A DNA stretch of 64,000 nucleotides, from assembly GCF_003671765.1 (NCBI RefSeq), contig NZ_QPIB01000008.1, positions 124,001-188,000 of the forward strand. The letters are read 5' to 3'. Shown in pieces: positions 44,056 through 56,082 of the stretch. Below the pieces are notes generated by a model, which was given only the letters and a program-made list of their open reading frames with translations, made no database searches and was not told where the DNA came from. Source of the stretch: Xenophilus sp. E41. GTDB lineage: Bacteria > Pseudomonadota > Gammaproteobacteria > Burkholderiales > Burkholderiaceae_C. Every line of letters starts with the position of its first letter. Positions within the stretch are counted from its first letter, which is position 1. Both the position numbers and the translations under genes were made by a program.

Positions 44056-44961
44056 CTAGCGGCCGCCGTCGCGTTCGCGGTCGGCGCGCTTCTGGGCCAG
44101 GTAGGTCGCCAGGTCGACCTCCTTGAGCTGGCGCGGGTAGCGCTCGGTGGACGTGAACCACAGGCGCTGCCGACGCTCGCGGCGCTCGGCGGCCGGCGCA
44201 TCCAGGCCCGAGAGGTAGGCATCGAGCGTGAGGAAGTAGCGCATCGCGTTGCGCTCCACCAGGCCGCGCAGGCCGGTGATGTGCACCGGCTGGCCGTTCT
44301 CGTCGCGGCCCGTGACGGTGAAGCCTACCTTGTTGGCACCGAAGGTCGCCAGGTAGGCCTGGGTCGCCAGCTTGACCATCATGTTGTGCTCGTAGCCGTA
44401 GCCGAAGTGCAGGAAGGTGCGCTCGTCATCCAGCCGCACCGCCTCCAGCAGCACGCGGTAGTTGCTGGTGCCGAAGGGGCCTTCGGCGGTGCGCATGTCG
44501 ACCGCGAGGAAGTCCGGCGTCGAGGAGGCCACGCGGTAGCTGAATGGAAGCTCGAAGGCCTCTTCCACCGGCTTGTCGTAGCGGCGCACCACGCTCAGCG
44601 TGAGCGTGGCGCCGCCCCCCGCGGCCTGCCCCACCCGGCAGCGGCGGTTGTTGATGTGCAGGGTGAGCAGCTCGCACCACTGCTCGGGCTTCTGCAGCGC
44701 GCCTCGCAGCTCGTCGAGGCGGTGGTCGACTACGGCATAGACGTCGCCCTTGAGGCCGTTCGGCGTCTCGGCCGACTCGAGCACCATCGGCCGGCCCAGG
44801 CCGCTCTTGGCCATGCGCGCGTTGATCTGCGCGAAGCTGTCGAGCAGCGCCTGGCCGCCGGAGGATTCCGCCGCGCGCGCGTGGCCGCCGAGCAGCGCCA
44901 ATCCCACTGCAAGCGCCGCCAGCCAGGCACGGCGGGGGACGGGAATGCGCAACGCGGTCAT
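44056..44961 (-). CDS. exported protein of unknown function
   Basis: 301 residues from the ATG at 44961: a Sec signal peptide (about residues 1-30, ending GHARAAES) precedes a soluble domain. Recognisable stretches are [33 protein letters not shown] and [20 protein letters not shown], none tied by me to a named family. Two cysteines in the mature part ([13 protein letters not shown]) could form a disulfide. It converges with the binding-protein gene 16 bp away. A periplasmic or outer-membrane-linked role is inference. Confidence 0.85.
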   Translation of the reverse strand: MTALRIPVPRRAWLAALAVGLALLGGHARAAESSGGQALLDSFAQINARMAKSGLGRPMVLESAETPNGLKGDVYAVVDHRLDELRGALQKPEQWCELLTLHINNRRCRVGQAAGGGATLTLSVVRRYDKPVEEAFELPFSYRVASSTPDFLAVDMRTAEGPFGTSNYRVLLEAVRLDDERTFLHFGYGYEHNMMVKLATQAYLATFGANKVGFTVTGRDENGQPVHITGLRGLVERNAMRYFLTLDAYLSGLDAPAAERRERRQRLWFTSTERYPRQLKEVDLATYLAQKRADRERDGGR

Positions 44962-45009
44962 GGCGCCACCATACACGCTCGGCGTGACGGCGCCTCGGGC
45001 CTCTCCTGC

Positions 45010-47376
<2,367 letters not shown>

Positions 47377-47540
47377 CGTGGAAGGGAATGGCAGACGCGG
47401 TCCGGGTGGCGGCGGGGCCCGGTTGTCTGCTACGCGTGGGGACCGCGCATTTTACCGAAGGGGCCGATGGCCCCACGAGACCCAAGGCCGGACCGGACGC
47501 GCGGCCCCGGGCCACCATGCGCCCACCACCCCGCCATAAA

Positions 47541-47577
47541 CTTGCTTTTGTCAACCATTCAAGTTGACAATAGCAAG
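47541..47577. promoter_or_regulatory. 37-bp inverted repeat touching the MarR-GNAT start codon
   Basis: CTTGCTTTTGTCAAC (47541-47555), 7-bp spacer, GTTGACAATAGCAAG (47563-47577); 14 of 15 positions pair. The ATG at 47578 follows directly. It contains a possible promoter, TTGCTT (47542) and GACAAT (47566) with 18-bp spacing, that would start transcription at the ATG itself. This is a probable autorepression operator. Confidence 0.8.
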
Positions 47578-48507
47578 ATGACAGCCGTTTCCGTTCCGAC
47601 TGCCCAGGTCAAGGCCGTGCGCCGCTTCAACCGTTTCTTCACCCGCCGCATCGGCGCGCTCGACCCCTACCTGGGCAGCGAGCTGTCGCTGACCGATGTG
47701 CGCGTGCTGTACGAACTCGCGCACCGCAGCGGCCTGAGCGCCACCGTGCTGCAGCGCGAACTGGGTGTGGACGGCGGCTACCTCAGCCGCATCCTCAAGC
47801 GCTTCGAGGCCGCGGGCTGGCTGCGGCGCACACCCAGCCCGACGGACGCCCGCCAGAGCCTTCTCGAACTCACCGAGGCCGGCCACGCCGCCTTCGCGCC
47901 GCTGCAGCAGAAGTCGCGCGAAGAGGCGGCGGCCCTGCTGGCGCCGCTGGCGCCGGCGCAGCGCGCCGAGGCGGTGGCGGCGATGGCGCGGCTCGAGGCG
48001 CTGCTCGACGCCCCGCCCCCGTCCACCCGCACGGTGCTGCTGCGCGACCCGGTGCCCGGCGACATCGGCTGGGTGGTGCAGCAGCACGGCGAGGTCTATG
48101 CCCGCGAGTACGGCTGGAACATGGAATTCGAGGCGCTGGTCGCCGACATCGCGGCGCAGTTCGTGCGCAAGTTCCAGCGGGAGTGGGAGAAATGCTGGAT
48201 CGCCGAACTCGATGGCGAGCGCGTCGGCGCGATCTTCGTGGTCCGCAAGTCGGCCACGGTGGCGCAGTTGCGCATGCTGATCCTGGCGCCGCAGGCCCGC
48301 GGCCTGGGCCTGGGCGCGCGGTTGACCGACGAGGCCATCGCCTTCGCGCGCGCCAGGGGTTACAGGAAGATGGTCCTGTGGACCAACAGCTGCCTCACGG
48401 CCGCGCGCGGCATCTATGCCAAGCGCGGTTTCGTGCTGGACAAGTCCGAGGCCTATGAAGGCTTCGGCCAGCAACTGGTCGGCGAGACCTGGTCCATGAG
48501 GCTCTGA
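47578..48507 (+). CDS. MarR regulator fused to GNAT acetyltransferase
   Basis: 309 residues. Residues 1-145 are a MarR winged helix (VRRFNRFFTRRIGALDPYLG, VLQRELGVDGGYLSRILKRF, LRRTPSPTDARQ). Residues 155-309 are a GNAT domain: AGLDG-type loop reads LAPQARGLGLGARLTDEAI, with TAARGIYAKRGFVLDK. Fusions of this kind are known but little studied. The repressor half probably binds the dyad just before the start. No leader and no ribosome site exists, so it may be a leaderless mRNA. The substrate of acetylation is unknown. Confidence 0.9.
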   Translation: MTAVSVPTAQVKAVRRFNRFFTRRIGALDPYLGSELSLTDVRVLYELAHRSGLSATVLQRELGVDGGYLSRILKRFEAAGWLRRTPSPTDARQSLLELTEAGHAAFAPLQQKSREEAAALLAPLAPAQRAEAVAAMARLEALLDAPPPSTRTVLLRDPVPGDIGWVVQQHGEVYAREYGWNMEFEALVADIAAQFVRKFQREWEKCWIAELDGERVGAIFVVRKSATVAQLRMLILAPQARGLGLGARLTDEAIAFARARGYRKMVLWTNSCLTAARGIYAKRGFVLDKSEAYEGFGQQLVGETWSMRL

Positions 48508-48525
48508 CGCGCGCGCAGGCGCGGC

Positions 48526-49131
48526 TCAGCGCCGCTCGATGATCTGGCCGCGCAGTTCGCCGGCCGGATTGCGCTCGGTGTGGATGTTGACGTACCAGCG
48601 GCCGGCCAGCAGGTCGGCCCGCTGCGCCGGCGTCAGCGTCAGGCGGCCTTCGTAGGGGACGTTGTAGGGGCCGTTGAGCGTGACCACGGGCGGTGCGTTG
48701 CCGCCGACGTCGGCCGGGCCGTGGAAATGCGCCGCCGTGACCGGGCCGCTGAGGTTCGAGAAGCTGAGGCGGAACCGGAAGAGACCGCTCTCGCGGTCGA
48801 GAACCGCATCCAGCGTGCCGGTGCCCATGCTGTAGACCGGCGGCACCTCGTTGCGGCCGTCGAGCCGGGTGCTGAAGGCGGCCAGTTGCGGCTCGCGCAC
48901 CACGGGCGGCGCAGGGGCCGGCGCCGGGGCGGGCATCGCCTGCGGCGGCATGGGTTGCGGCGGCGGCACCTGTTGCGGGTACGGCATCGGCGGCGGCGGT
49001 CGGCGCGGCGGTTCGTCCAGCGACACGGAGGTGCAGCCGGCGAGCACGACCGCGGCGAGGGCGGTCGCCCCCGCGCCGCGGCATGCCGTCATGAACGAGG
49101 GGAAACGGGGGAGGTCCAGGTGGGCAGGCAT
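48526..49131 (-). CDS. CHRD-domain lipoprotein
   Basis: 201 residues from the ATG at 49131; 49092 is an alternative. The lipobox LAGC gives a lipid-anchored cysteine (residue 33), then a Pro-rich spacer (PPRRPPPPMPYPQQVPPP) and a CHRD domain: FSTRLDGRNEVPPVYSMGTG, LSFSNLSGPVTAAHFHGPAD and the final NIHTERNPAGELRGQI. CHRD domains are found in chordin and many bacterial surface proteins; function is unknown. The Pro-rich linker would hold it away from the membrane. Confidence 0.88.
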   Translation of the reverse strand: MPAHLDLPRFPSFMTACRGAGATALAAVVLAGCTSVSLDEPPRRPPPPMPYPQQVPPPQPMPPQAMPAPAPAPAPPVVREPQLAAFSTRLDGRNEVPPVYSMGTGTLDAVLDRESGLFRFRLSFSNLSGPVTAAHFHGPADVGGNAPPVVTLNGPYNVPYEGRLTLTPAQRADLLAGRWYVNIHTERNPAGELRGQIIERR

Positions 49132-49226
49132 GGCCGCGACCTTATCACTCCCGAACGACGATTTCGCCATCGCCGCGCTCGGCGCGCGCCGCCTCCCTTT
49201 GTAGGCGGAGGCCGCACGCACCCGGC

Positions 49227-50009
49227 TCACTGCATGAACCAGCCGTGGCTCACGACCATCGACTGGCCGGTCAATGCGTTGGTCGGGAAGGCGGCGAACA
49301 GCAGCGCCACCTGGGCCACGTCGTCGGTGGTGGTGAACTCGCCGTCCACCGTCTCCTTGAGCATCACGTTCCTGACCACCTCTTCCTCGGTGATGCCCAG
49401 CGTCTTCGCCTGTTCGGGGATCTGCTTCTCGACCAGTGGCGTGCGCACGAAGCCCGGGCAGATCACGTTGGCCGCCACGCCGTGCTTCGCGCCTTCCTTG
49501 GCGACCGTCTTGGCCAGGCCGATCAGGCCGTGCTTGGCCGTGACGTAGGGGGCCTTCAGCAGCGAGGCTTCCTTGGAGTGCACCGAGCCCATGTAGATCA
49601 CGCGCCCGCCGCGGCCCTGCGCGTACATGTGCTTGAGGCAGGCCTTGGTGGTCAGGAAGGCACCGTCGAGGTGGATGGCGAGCATCTTCTTCCAGTCGGC
49701 GAAGGCGAATTCCTCCACCGGGTGGACGATCTGGATGCCGGCGTTGCTCACCAGGATGTCGATGCCGCCGAAGGCCTTCACGGCCTCCTCGACCGAGGCG
49801 TCGACCTGGTCCTCGTTGGTCACGTCCACCGCCACGCCGATGGCTTGAGCACCCGTGGCCCTCAGCTCGGCGGCCGTCGCCTCGGCGGCCTCCTTGTTCA
49901 GGTCGGCAATGACGATCTTGGCGCCTTCGCGCGCATAGACGATGGCGATTTCCTTGCCGATGCCGCTGGCCGAGCCGGTGATGTAGGCGACCTTCTCCTT
50001 GAGTTGCAT
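49227..50009 (-). CDS. hbdH: 3-hydroxybutyrate dehydrogenase
   Basis: 260-residue short-chain dehydrogenase that oxidises 3-hydroxybutyrate to acetoacetate with NAD. The nucleotide motif [15 protein letters not shown] motif SNAGIQIV, catalytic Ser in MGSVHS, and Tyr/Lys in [10 protein letters not shown] are intact, and the family stretch [19 protein letters not shown] with [14 protein letters not shown] marks HbdH rather than a generic SDR. It lies upstream of, and on the same strand as, the CHRD gene but is not obviously linked. Relates to polyhydroxybutyrate turnover. Confidence 0.92.
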   Translation of the reverse strand: MQLKEKVAYITGSASGIGKEIAIVYAREGAKIVIADLNKEAAEATAAELRATGAQAIGVAVDVTNEDQVDASVEEAVKAFGGIDILVSNAGIQIVHPVEEFAFADWKKMLAIHLDGAFLTTKACLKHMYAQGRGGRVIYMGSVHSKEASLLKAPYVTAKHGLIGLAKTVAKEGAKHGVAANVICPGFVRTPLVEKQIPEQAKTLGITEEEVVRNVMLKETVDGEFTTTDDVAQVALLFAAFPTNALTGQSMVVSHGWFMQ

Positions 50010-50287
50010 GTTGTGGTCCTTGAGGTTGAGAGAAAGCGGGGTCGGACATCCGTACGCGAAGGGCGCGAAGGTTTCGCGAAGGATGCAAAAGGAATTCGAG
50101 AAAAATTTCTTCGGAATCTTTTGCGTCCTCTGCGTGAGTTCTGCGTCCTTGGCGTGCGGAAGCCCGCATTCAAGCGGGGGGAGCGTGCGCGCAGCCTGCA
50201 AGAACGGGGCCGGCCTCGGGCGCACGGCCTGTGTGACAGCGAGGCTGCAGCTTCGCCGCGCCGCCTTAGGGGAAGCTGAATCGCCCC
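50010..50287. other. Intergenic region holding repeat family C
   Basis: 278 bp between the hbdH start and the patatin stop, same strand. It is mostly occupied by the repeat at 50041-50160; the remainder is GC-rich without a gene. It may include the hbdH promoter. Confidence 0.5.
50041..50160. repeat. Repeat family C, copy 2
   Basis: 120 bp. Left half CCGTACGCGAAGGGCGCGAA with GGTTTCGCGAAGGATGCAAA, and right half TTTTGCGTCCTCTGCGTGAG with TTCTGCGTCCTTGGCGTGCG form an imperfect hairpin. Nearly the same as the reverse complement of the right part of copy 1 (7141-7196). Confidence 0.8.
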
Positions 50288-51523
50288 TCAGACCGCCGTG
50301 CCCGGGTGGCGCACCCGCGCCACGTCCGGCTCGCTCAGGTCGTAGGTGGTCACGCCGCCGGCCTGCGCCGTGGGGCGCAGCCACTCCGGGTGCTGCAGCG
50401 TGATGCGCATGTCGCGCGCGCCGCTCTCCCAGTGCTCGTCGACGGTGATGCGCGAGAACTCGTAGTCCTTCGAGTCGAGCTCGTAGGGCTTGTGGCGGTA
50501 GATGAGGTGGACGATGTCGATCGGCTCGCTGCGCAGGTGGGCGCACAGCGCGGCCACGTCGGGCTCGCGGCGCAGGTGCGCGGGCAGGCGCTCCAGCAGC
50601 GCCGCCAGGGCCTGCTGCAGGTTCACGTTGGCGGCCAGGGCGTCGGTGTTCATCCGGGTGCGGCTGGAGTACTGGATGTCCTTCTGCCGCGCCGCCACTT
50701 CGCCCAGCGTGCGCGGCATCGTGCCGCGGGCGCTGAACAGGTCGACCTGCAACACCAGCAGGCGCCGGCTGCGCACGTGCTCGTCGAGCACGTACTGCAG
50801 CGGGGTGTTCGACACGATGCCGCCGTCCCAGTAGTCCTCGCCGTCGATGTGGACCGGCGGAAAGCCCGGCGGCAGCGCCCCGCTGGCCATGATGTGTTCG
50901 GGCCGGATCGTGGTCGTGCCGTTGTCGAAGTAGACGATGTTGCCGGTGCGCACGTTCACGGCGCCTACCGAGAAGCGCATCTCGCGGCGGTTGATGCGGT
51001 CGAAATCGACCAGCCGTTCCAGCGTGGCCTTGAGCGGGCTGGTGTCGTAGTAGCTCAGCATGGGCGCCGCCGCGCCCATCATCAGCGCGGGCGTCACGCG
51101 CGGCTCGAAGAAGCCCGGGATGCCCAGCGCCACGGCCGACCCGGCGCTCCACTGGTTGAGCCAGCTGCGCTCGCCGGCCCAGCCGGGCAGCATCTGCCCC
51201 GGTGCCGAGGACACGAGGTTCCAGAACTCGCGCAGCCGCGCCACCCGGTGCTCGGGCGCGTTGCCGGCGATCAGCGCGGCGTTGATGGCCCCGATCGACA
51301 CGCCGGCGACCCAGTCCATGTCCTTGTGGCGCTCGAACAGCGCCTCGTACACCCCTGCCTGGTAGGCGCCGAGGGCGCCGCCGCCCTGCAGCACCAGGGC
51401 CTTGGTGGCCCCAGCGGCGGCCTCGTCCGGCGAGGCGACCACGGGCCGGGGCGCGGCAAGGTCCTCGAGCGGTCGTGGGGCGAGGGGCGCGCGCGACGCG
51501 CGGGTGCGGCGGGAAACGGTCAT
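50288..51523 (-). CDS. patatin-like phospholipase
   Basis: 411-residue patatin-family protein. The oxyanion loop [18 protein letters not shown], the Ser nucleophile in [14 protein letters not shown] and the Asp of [13 protein letters not shown] form the catalytic dyad. Family members hydrolyse phospholipids, and a polyhydroxybutyrate-linked role is possible because hbdH follows it on the same strand, 278 bp downstream. The ATG at 51523 is preferred; the upstream frame is not protein-like. The C-terminal part (about 280-411) is unusual and shared by this long patatin subgroup. Confidence 0.92.
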   Translation of the reverse strand: MTVSRRTRASRAPLAPRPLEDLAAPRPVVASPDEAAAGATKALVLQGGGALGAYQAGVYEALFERHKDMDWVAGVSIGAINAALIAGNAPEHRVARLREFWNLVSSAPGQMLPGWAGERSWLNQWSAGSAVALGIPGFFEPRVTPALMMGAAAPMLSYYDTSPLKATLERLVDFDRINRREMRFSVGAVNVRTGNIVYFDNGTTTIRPEHIMASGALPPGFPPVHIDGEDYWDGGIVSNTPLQYVLDEHVRSRRLLVLQVDLFSARGTMPRTLGEVAARQKDIQYSSRTRMNTDALAANVNLQQALAALLERLPAHLRREPDVAALCAHLRSEPIDIVHLIYRHKPYELDSKDYEFSRITVDEHWESGARDMRITLQHPEWLRPTAQAGGVTTYDLSEPDVARVRHPGTAV

Positions 51524-51714
51524 GGGCGCATTGGACACGAGCGGGCAGCCACGGTTCAGTGCCCGACTGCGGCCCGGCACGCACAGAGGGAGGCATTCCG
51601 CACGCTTTTCCTCATCGTGACGGCCGCGCGGTGGACGCCGCGCATCGATCCTGCTATTGTTTGTGGACGGCGTACACAAACCGACGCCGACTCACAACCG
51701 CCCAAGGAGCCCCC

Positions 51715-52158
51715 ATGCTGATCCAGCCCTACCTCTTCCTCGAAGGCCGCGCCGAGGAAGCCATCGCGTTCTACAAGAAGGCGCTCGGCGCCGAAGTCGA
51801 GATGCTGATGCGCTTCAAGGACGCCCCGCCCGATCCCAACGCCAGTGCCTCGGAAGGCTGCGGCCCCATGCAGGCCGATCCCGAGAAGGTCATGCATGCC
51901 AGCCTGCTGGTCGGCGGTGCGCGCATCATGTGCTCCGACGGCATGAATTCCGGCAAGCCGGAGTTCAAGGGCGTGTCGCTGTCGCTGAGCTACCCGAACG
52001 ATGCCGAGACGAAAAAGGCCTTCGACGCGCTGAGCGAGGGCGGCACCGTGCAGCAGCCGCTCATCAAGACCTTCTTCTCCTCGTCCTTCGGCATGGTCGC
52101 CGACCGCTTCGGCGTCAACTGGATGGTCATCACCGACAGCGGGAACCCGCCGGCCTGA
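51715..52158 (+). CDS. PhnB-like VOC-fold protein
   Basis: 147-residue vicinal-oxygen-chelate fold protein of the PhnB/3-demethylubiquinone-9-like type. It starts MLIQPYLFLEGRAEEAIAFY, followed by MRFKDAPP, SLLVGGARIMCSDGM and the C-terminal FGMVADRFGVNWMVI. PhnB-like proteins often lack the metal ligands and have unclear function. The ribosome site AAGGAG precedes the ATG. A strong intrinsic terminator closes the gene at 52177. Confidence 0.9.
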   Translation: MLIQPYLFLEGRAEEAIAFYKKALGAEVEMLMRFKDAPPDPNASASEGCGPMQADPEKVMHASLLVGGARIMCSDGMNSGKPEFKGVSLSLSYPNDAETKKAFDALSEGGTVQQPLIKTFFSSSFGMVADRFGVNWMVITDSGNPPA

Positions 52159-52176
52159 TCACCGTGGCTCCACACC

Positions 52177-52200
52177 GCGGCCTGCGGGCCGCTTTTTTTT
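52177..52200 (+). terminator. Rho-independent terminator after the PhnB-like gene
   Basis: GCGGCC-TGCG-GGCCGC stem-loop followed by eight Ts. The MFS gene starts 14 bp later, so its own promoter must overlap or precede the hairpin. Confidence 0.93.
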
Positions 52201-52213
52201 GGAATGAACTGCC

Positions 52214-53656
52214 ATGACGGCTGACTCCGATTCCCGCCGCCGCTGGCTGGCCCTGATGGTGCTGTGCCTGGGCGTGCTGATGATCGTGCTCGACACCACG
52301 ATCGTGAACGTCGCCCTGCCCTCGATCCGCGCCGACCTCGGCTTCACCGAGACCTCGCTGGTGTGGGTGGTCAACGCCTACATGCTCACCTTCGGCGGCT
52401 TCCTGCTGCTGGGCGGCCGGCTGGGCGACCTCTACGGCCACCGCCGCCTGTTCCTGGCCGGGCTGGTGCTGTTCACGCTGGCCTCGCTGGCCTGCGGGCT
52501 GTCGCGCTCGCAATGGCTGCTGATCGCCGCGCGCGCCGTGCAGGGGCTGGGCGGCGCGGTGGTGTCGGCCGTGTCGCTCTCGCTGATCATGAACCTGTTC
52601 CGCGAGCCGGCCGAGCGCGCCAAGGCCATGGGCGTGTACGGCTTCGTCTGCGCGGGCGGCGGCAGCATCGGCGTGCTGCTGGGCGGCCTGCTCACCAGCA
52701 CGTTGAGCTGGCACTGGATCTTCCTGGTCAACCTGCCCATCGGCGTGGCGGTGTACGCGCTGTGCATGGCGCTGCTGCCGCACTCGCGCGCCGAGCAGGC
52801 GCCAGGGCGGCTCGACGTCGGCGGCGCGGTCACGGTGACGCTGTCGCTCATGCTGGCGGTGTACGGCGTGGTCAACGGCAACGAAGCCGGATGGACCTCC
52901 GCGCGCACGCTGGGCCTGCTCGGTGCGGCCGTGGTGCTGATGGGGGCCTTCGTGCTCATCGAATCGCGCGTCGCGCATCCGCTGGTGCCGCTGTCGCTGT
53001 TCCGCCTGCGCAATGTCGCGGTGTCGAACATCACCGGCGTGCTGTGGTCGGCCGGCATGTTCGCGTGGTTCTTCATGTCGGCGCTGTACCTGCAGCTGGT
53101 GCTCGGCTACAGCCCGATGCAGGTGGGCCTGGCCTTCCTGCCGGCGAACCTCATCATGGCGGTCCTGTCGCTGGGCCTGTCGGCGCGGCTGGTGATGCGC
53201 TTCGGCATCCGCCGCCCGCTGGCCGCGGGGCTCGGGCTCGCGATGGTCGGGCTGCTGCTCTTCGCCCGGGCGCCGGTGGGCGGCAGCTTCGTGGTCGACG
53301 TGCTGCCGGGCATGCTGCTGCTGGGCCTGGGTGCGGGCATCGCCTTCAACCCGATGCTGCTGGCGGCCATGAGCGACGTGTCGCCGGCCGACGCGGGCCT
53401 GGCCTCGGGCGTGGTGAACACGGCCTTCATGATGGGCGGCTCGCTGGGCCTGGCGGTGCTGGCCAGCCTGGCGGCGGCACGCACGGCGGCGCTGGGGGCC
53501 GCGGGCGCCACGCCGGTCGCGGCCCTCAACGGCGGCTACCAGACGGCCTTCTTCGTCGGGGCGCTGTTCGCCGCTGCCGCCGCCTTGCTGGGCGGCCTGC
53601 TGCTGCGCACCCGGCTGCAGGCACCCGGAACGGGCGAGCCGCTGCCGGCCCACTGA
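52214..53656 (+). CDS. MFS drug/H+ antiporter, DHA2 (EmrB/QacA) family
   Basis: 480 residues with about fourteen helices. The first loop signature LDTTIVNVALPSIRADLGFT and motif A GGRLGDLYGHRRLFLAGL are clear, followed by VQGLGGAVVSAVSLSLIMN and GSIGVLLGGLLT. It likely exports hydrophobic compounds; no periplasmic EmrA partner is adjacent. It starts 14 bp after a strong terminator and before the chromate transporter pair. Confidence 0.94.
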   Translation: MTADSDSRRRWLALMVLCLGVLMIVLDTTIVNVALPSIRADLGFTETSLVWVVNAYMLTFGGFLLLGGRLGDLYGHRRLFLAGLVLFTLASLACGLSRSQWLLIAARAVQGLGGAVVSAVSLSLIMNLFREPAERAKAMGVYGFVCAGGGSIGVLLGGLLTSTLSWHWIFLVNLPIGVAVYALCMALLPHSRAEQAPGRLDVGGAVTVTLSLMLAVYGVVNGNEAGWTSARTLGLLGAAVVLMGAFVLIESRVAHPLVPLSLFRLRNVAVSNITGVLWSAGMFAWFFMSALYLQLVLGYSPMQVGLAFLPANLIMAVLSLGLSARLVMRFGIRRPLAAGLGLAMVGLLLFARAPVGGSFVVDVLPGMLLLGLGAGIAFNPMLLAAMSDVSPADAGLASGVVNTAFMMGGSLGLAVLASLAAARTAALGAAGATPVAALNGGYQTAFFVGALFAAAAALLGGLLLRTRLQAPGTGEPLPAH

Positions 53657-53710
53657 CGCGGTCGCGCGGTCAGCCGGCGGGCCGGCTGGCGCCGACATAA
53701 TCGGCCGACC

Positions 53711-54307
53711 ATGCCGCCGGCCCCCGAACACGCCCCCGCGCCCGCCGACGCGGGCCGCCCCCAACCGCGCTCGCCGCGCGACCTCTTCGTCTCCTTCACC
53801 TTCCTGGCGCTGCAGGGCTTCGGCGGCGTGCTGGCCATCGTGCAGCGCGAGCTGGTCGAGAAGAAGAAGTGGCTCACGGCCGACGAGTTCCTGGAGGACT
53901 GGGCCGTCGCGCAGGTGATGCCCGGCCCCAACGTCATCAACCTCGCGCTCATGATCGGCGACCGCCACTTCGGCTGGCGCGGCGCGGCGGCCGCCGTGGC
54001 CGGCATGCTGACGGTGCCGCTGGTCGTGATCCTCGCGCTGGCGGTGCTCTATGCCCACTACGCCGCCAACCCCCAGGTGGCGGCGGCACTGCGCGGCATG
54101 GGCGCGGTGTCGGGCGGGCTGATCGCGGCCACCGGCGTCAAGCTGATCCCGCCGCTGCGGCGCCACCCGCTGGGCTTCGGTGCCAGCCTGGCCATCGTCG
54201 CGCTGGTGTTCGTGCTGATCGGCGTGGTGCAGGTGCCGCTGGGTTGGGTGCTGCTGTGCGTCGGCGGCGCGGCCTGCGTGTGGACCTGGACGCGGCTGTC
54301 GGCATGA
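53711..54307 (+). CDS. chromate transporter, N-terminal half type (ChrA short form 1)
   Basis: 198 residues. The ChrA repeat is clear: LFVSFTFLALQGFGGVLAIV, ELVEKKKWLTADEFLEDWAV, QVMPGPNVINLALMIGDRHF. The family exports chromate or related oxyanions; in short-chain systems two small proteins replace the fused 400-residue ChrA. It overlaps the next gene by four bases (ATGA). Substrate is inferred from the family. Confidence 0.92.
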   Translation: MPPAPEHAPAPADAGRPQPRSPRDLFVSFTFLALQGFGGVLAIVQRELVEKKKWLTADEFLEDWAVAQVMPGPNVINLALMIGDRHFGWRGAAAAVAGMLTVPLVVILALAVLYAHYAANPQVAAALRGMGAVSGGLIAATGVKLIPPLRRHPLGFGASLAIVALVFVLIGVVQVPLGWVLLCVGGAACVWTWTRLSA

Positions 54308-54903
54308 CGATCTCGATGCACTGGCACGACTGGCTGGCCCTGCTGGGGCAGTACATGCTGCTGTCGCTGATGTCGATCAGCGGCGCCATCACCACCGTGC
54401 CCGACATGCACCGCTACCTGGTCGACCAGAAGCACTGGCTGACGGCCGCGCAGCTCAATTCGTCGGTGGCCATCGCGCAGGCCGCGCCCGGGCCCAACGT
54501 GCTCTTCGTCGCGTTGATGGGCTGGAACGTGGGCCTCAATGCCAGCGGCGGCATCGGTGCCGGGCCGCAGGCCTGGGCCATGGGCCTGCTGGGCCTGGCC
54601 GTGACGATGGTGGGCATCATGCTGCCGAGCACCGCCCTCACCTACCTGGCCACGCGCTGGGCCCACCACAACCGCACGCGGCGCGAGGTGCGCGCCTTCA
54701 AGCAGGGCATGGCGCCGGTGGTGGTGGGCCTGCTCATCGCCACCGGCTGGGTGCTGTCCAACAGCAACCAGTCGCCCGGCCGGCCGGGCTGGCACGTGTG
54801 GCTGCTCACGGCCGTGGCCGGCCTCATCGTCTGGCGCACGCGCATCCACCTGCTGTGGCTGCTGGGCGCGGGCGCGCTGCTGGGCGTGCTGGGCTTCGTC
54901 TGA
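54304..54903 (+). CDS. chromate transporter, C-terminal half type (ChrA short form 2)
   Basis: 199 residues, homologous to the second half of ChrA: LSLMSISGAITTVPDMHRYL, KHWLTAAQLNSSVAIAQAAP-GPNVLFVALMGW and about five helices. The start overlaps the previous stop, so the two halves are made in equal amounts and likely form a heterodimer with inverted topology. The dyad GPNV is shared by both halves. Confidence 0.92.
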   Translation: MTISMHWHDWLALLGQYMLLSLMSISGAITTVPDMHRYLVDQKHWLTAAQLNSSVAIAQAAPGPNVLFVALMGWNVGLNASGGIGAGPQAWAMGLLGLAVTMVGIMLPSTALTYLATRWAHHNRTRREVRAFKQGMAPVVVGLLIATGWVLSNSNQSPGRPGWHVWLLTAVAGLIVWRTRIHLLWLLGAGALLGVLGFV

Positions 54904-55013
54904 CCCGCTGCGCTGGGGCCGACGCCCGAACGCGGCGCGGGGATTTGGGCGCAGCCGGCCGCACGCCCGGCCGCACGGGCGCACACTGGCCGGCCCTCAT
55001 CCAGGACGACACC

Positions 55014-55970
55014 ATGCAACTCAAGCCCCTCGGCCGCTCCGGCCTGCAAGTCTCTCCGCTCGCCTTCGGCGGCAACGTCTTCGGCTGGACGGTCGACGAG
55101 GCGATGTCCTTCAGCCTGCTCGACGCCTGGCTGGATGCCGGCTTCAACTTCGTCGACACCGCCGACGTGTACTCGGCCTGGGTGCCGGGCCACGTGGGCG
55201 GCGAGTCGGAGACGATCATCGGCAAGTGGCTGCGCCAGAGCGGCAAGCGCGAGCGCATCGTGCTGGCCACCAAGGTCGGCAAACCGATGGGCGAAGGCAG
55301 GAAGGGCCTGCGCGCGGCCTACATCAAGGAGGCGGTGGACGCGTCGCTCAAGCGCCTGCAGACCGACCACATCGACCTGTACCAGTCGCACGACGACGAC
55401 GCCGACACCCCGCTGGAGGAATCGCTGGGCGCCTTCGCCGACCTGATCCGTGCGGGCAAGGTGCGCGCCATCGGCGCCTCCAACTACACGGCCCCGCGGC
55501 TGGCCGAGGCGCTCGACGTGTCCGAGCGCGCGGGGCTGCCGCGCTATGAATCACTGCAGCCGCTGTACAACCTGTACGACCGCAAGGTGTACGAGGAGGC
55601 GCTGGAGCCGCTGTGCCTGGAACGCGGCGTGGGCGTGATCAACTTCTACGCGCTGGCTGCGGGCTTCCTGACCGGCAAGTACCGCACCGCCGAGGATGCG
55701 TCCAAGAGCAAGCGCGGCGCCAGCACCACCGGCAAGTACCTCAACCCGCGCGGCCTGCGCATCCTGGACGCGCTCGACGCTGCCGCCCAGGAGCACGGCG
55801 CCACGCCGGGCCAGATCGCCATCGCCTGGCAGATCGCCCGGCCCTCGATCACGGCGCCGATCGCCAGCGCGACCTCGCTCGAGCAACTGGAAGAGCTCAG
55901 GAAGGCGGCGACGCTGAAGCTCGATGCCCAGACCATCGCCCGGCTCGACGCGGCAAGCGCCGAAGACTGA
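55014..55970 (+). CDS. aldo/keto reductase
   Basis: 318-residue TIM-barrel NADPH oxidoreductase. The start MQLKPLGRSGLQVSPLAFGG, catalytic Asp/Tyr in FVDTADVYSAW, Lys in IVLATKVGKPM and His in LYQSHDDDADTP form the AKR tetrad. The C-terminal cofactor part ITAPIASATSLEQLEEL is typical. Substrate unknown; related to the YajO/Tas-like group. It stands alone, 110 bp after the chromate pair. Confidence 0.92.
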   Translation: MQLKPLGRSGLQVSPLAFGGNVFGWTVDEAMSFSLLDAWLDAGFNFVDTADVYSAWVPGHVGGESETIIGKWLRQSGKRERIVLATKVGKPMGEGRKGLRAAYIKEAVDASLKRLQTDHIDLYQSHDDDADTPLEESLGAFADLIRAGKVRAIGASNYTAPRLAEALDVSERAGLPRYESLQPLYNLYDRKVYEEALEPLCLERGVGVINFYALAAGFLTGKYRTAEDASKSKRGASTTGKYLNPRGLRILDALDAAAQEHGATPGQIAIAWQIARPSITAPIASATSLEQLEELRKAATLKLDAQTIARLDAASAED

Positions 55971-56082
55971 GCCCGGCCTGCCGGTAGGCACCGGCCGACA
56001 GGCAAAGGCGGCGCGCGCTGCACGACGGCATCCGCGCGCCCGGGCAATCTCGCTCCCGTTTCGACTCAACGGAGAGAGATCC

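Noticed and set aside
47563-47568. TTGACA-like -35 in the MarR-GNAT dyad
   Set aside because: GTTGAC as a -35 would put the transcription start inside the gene, with no alternative start codon or ribosome site downstream.
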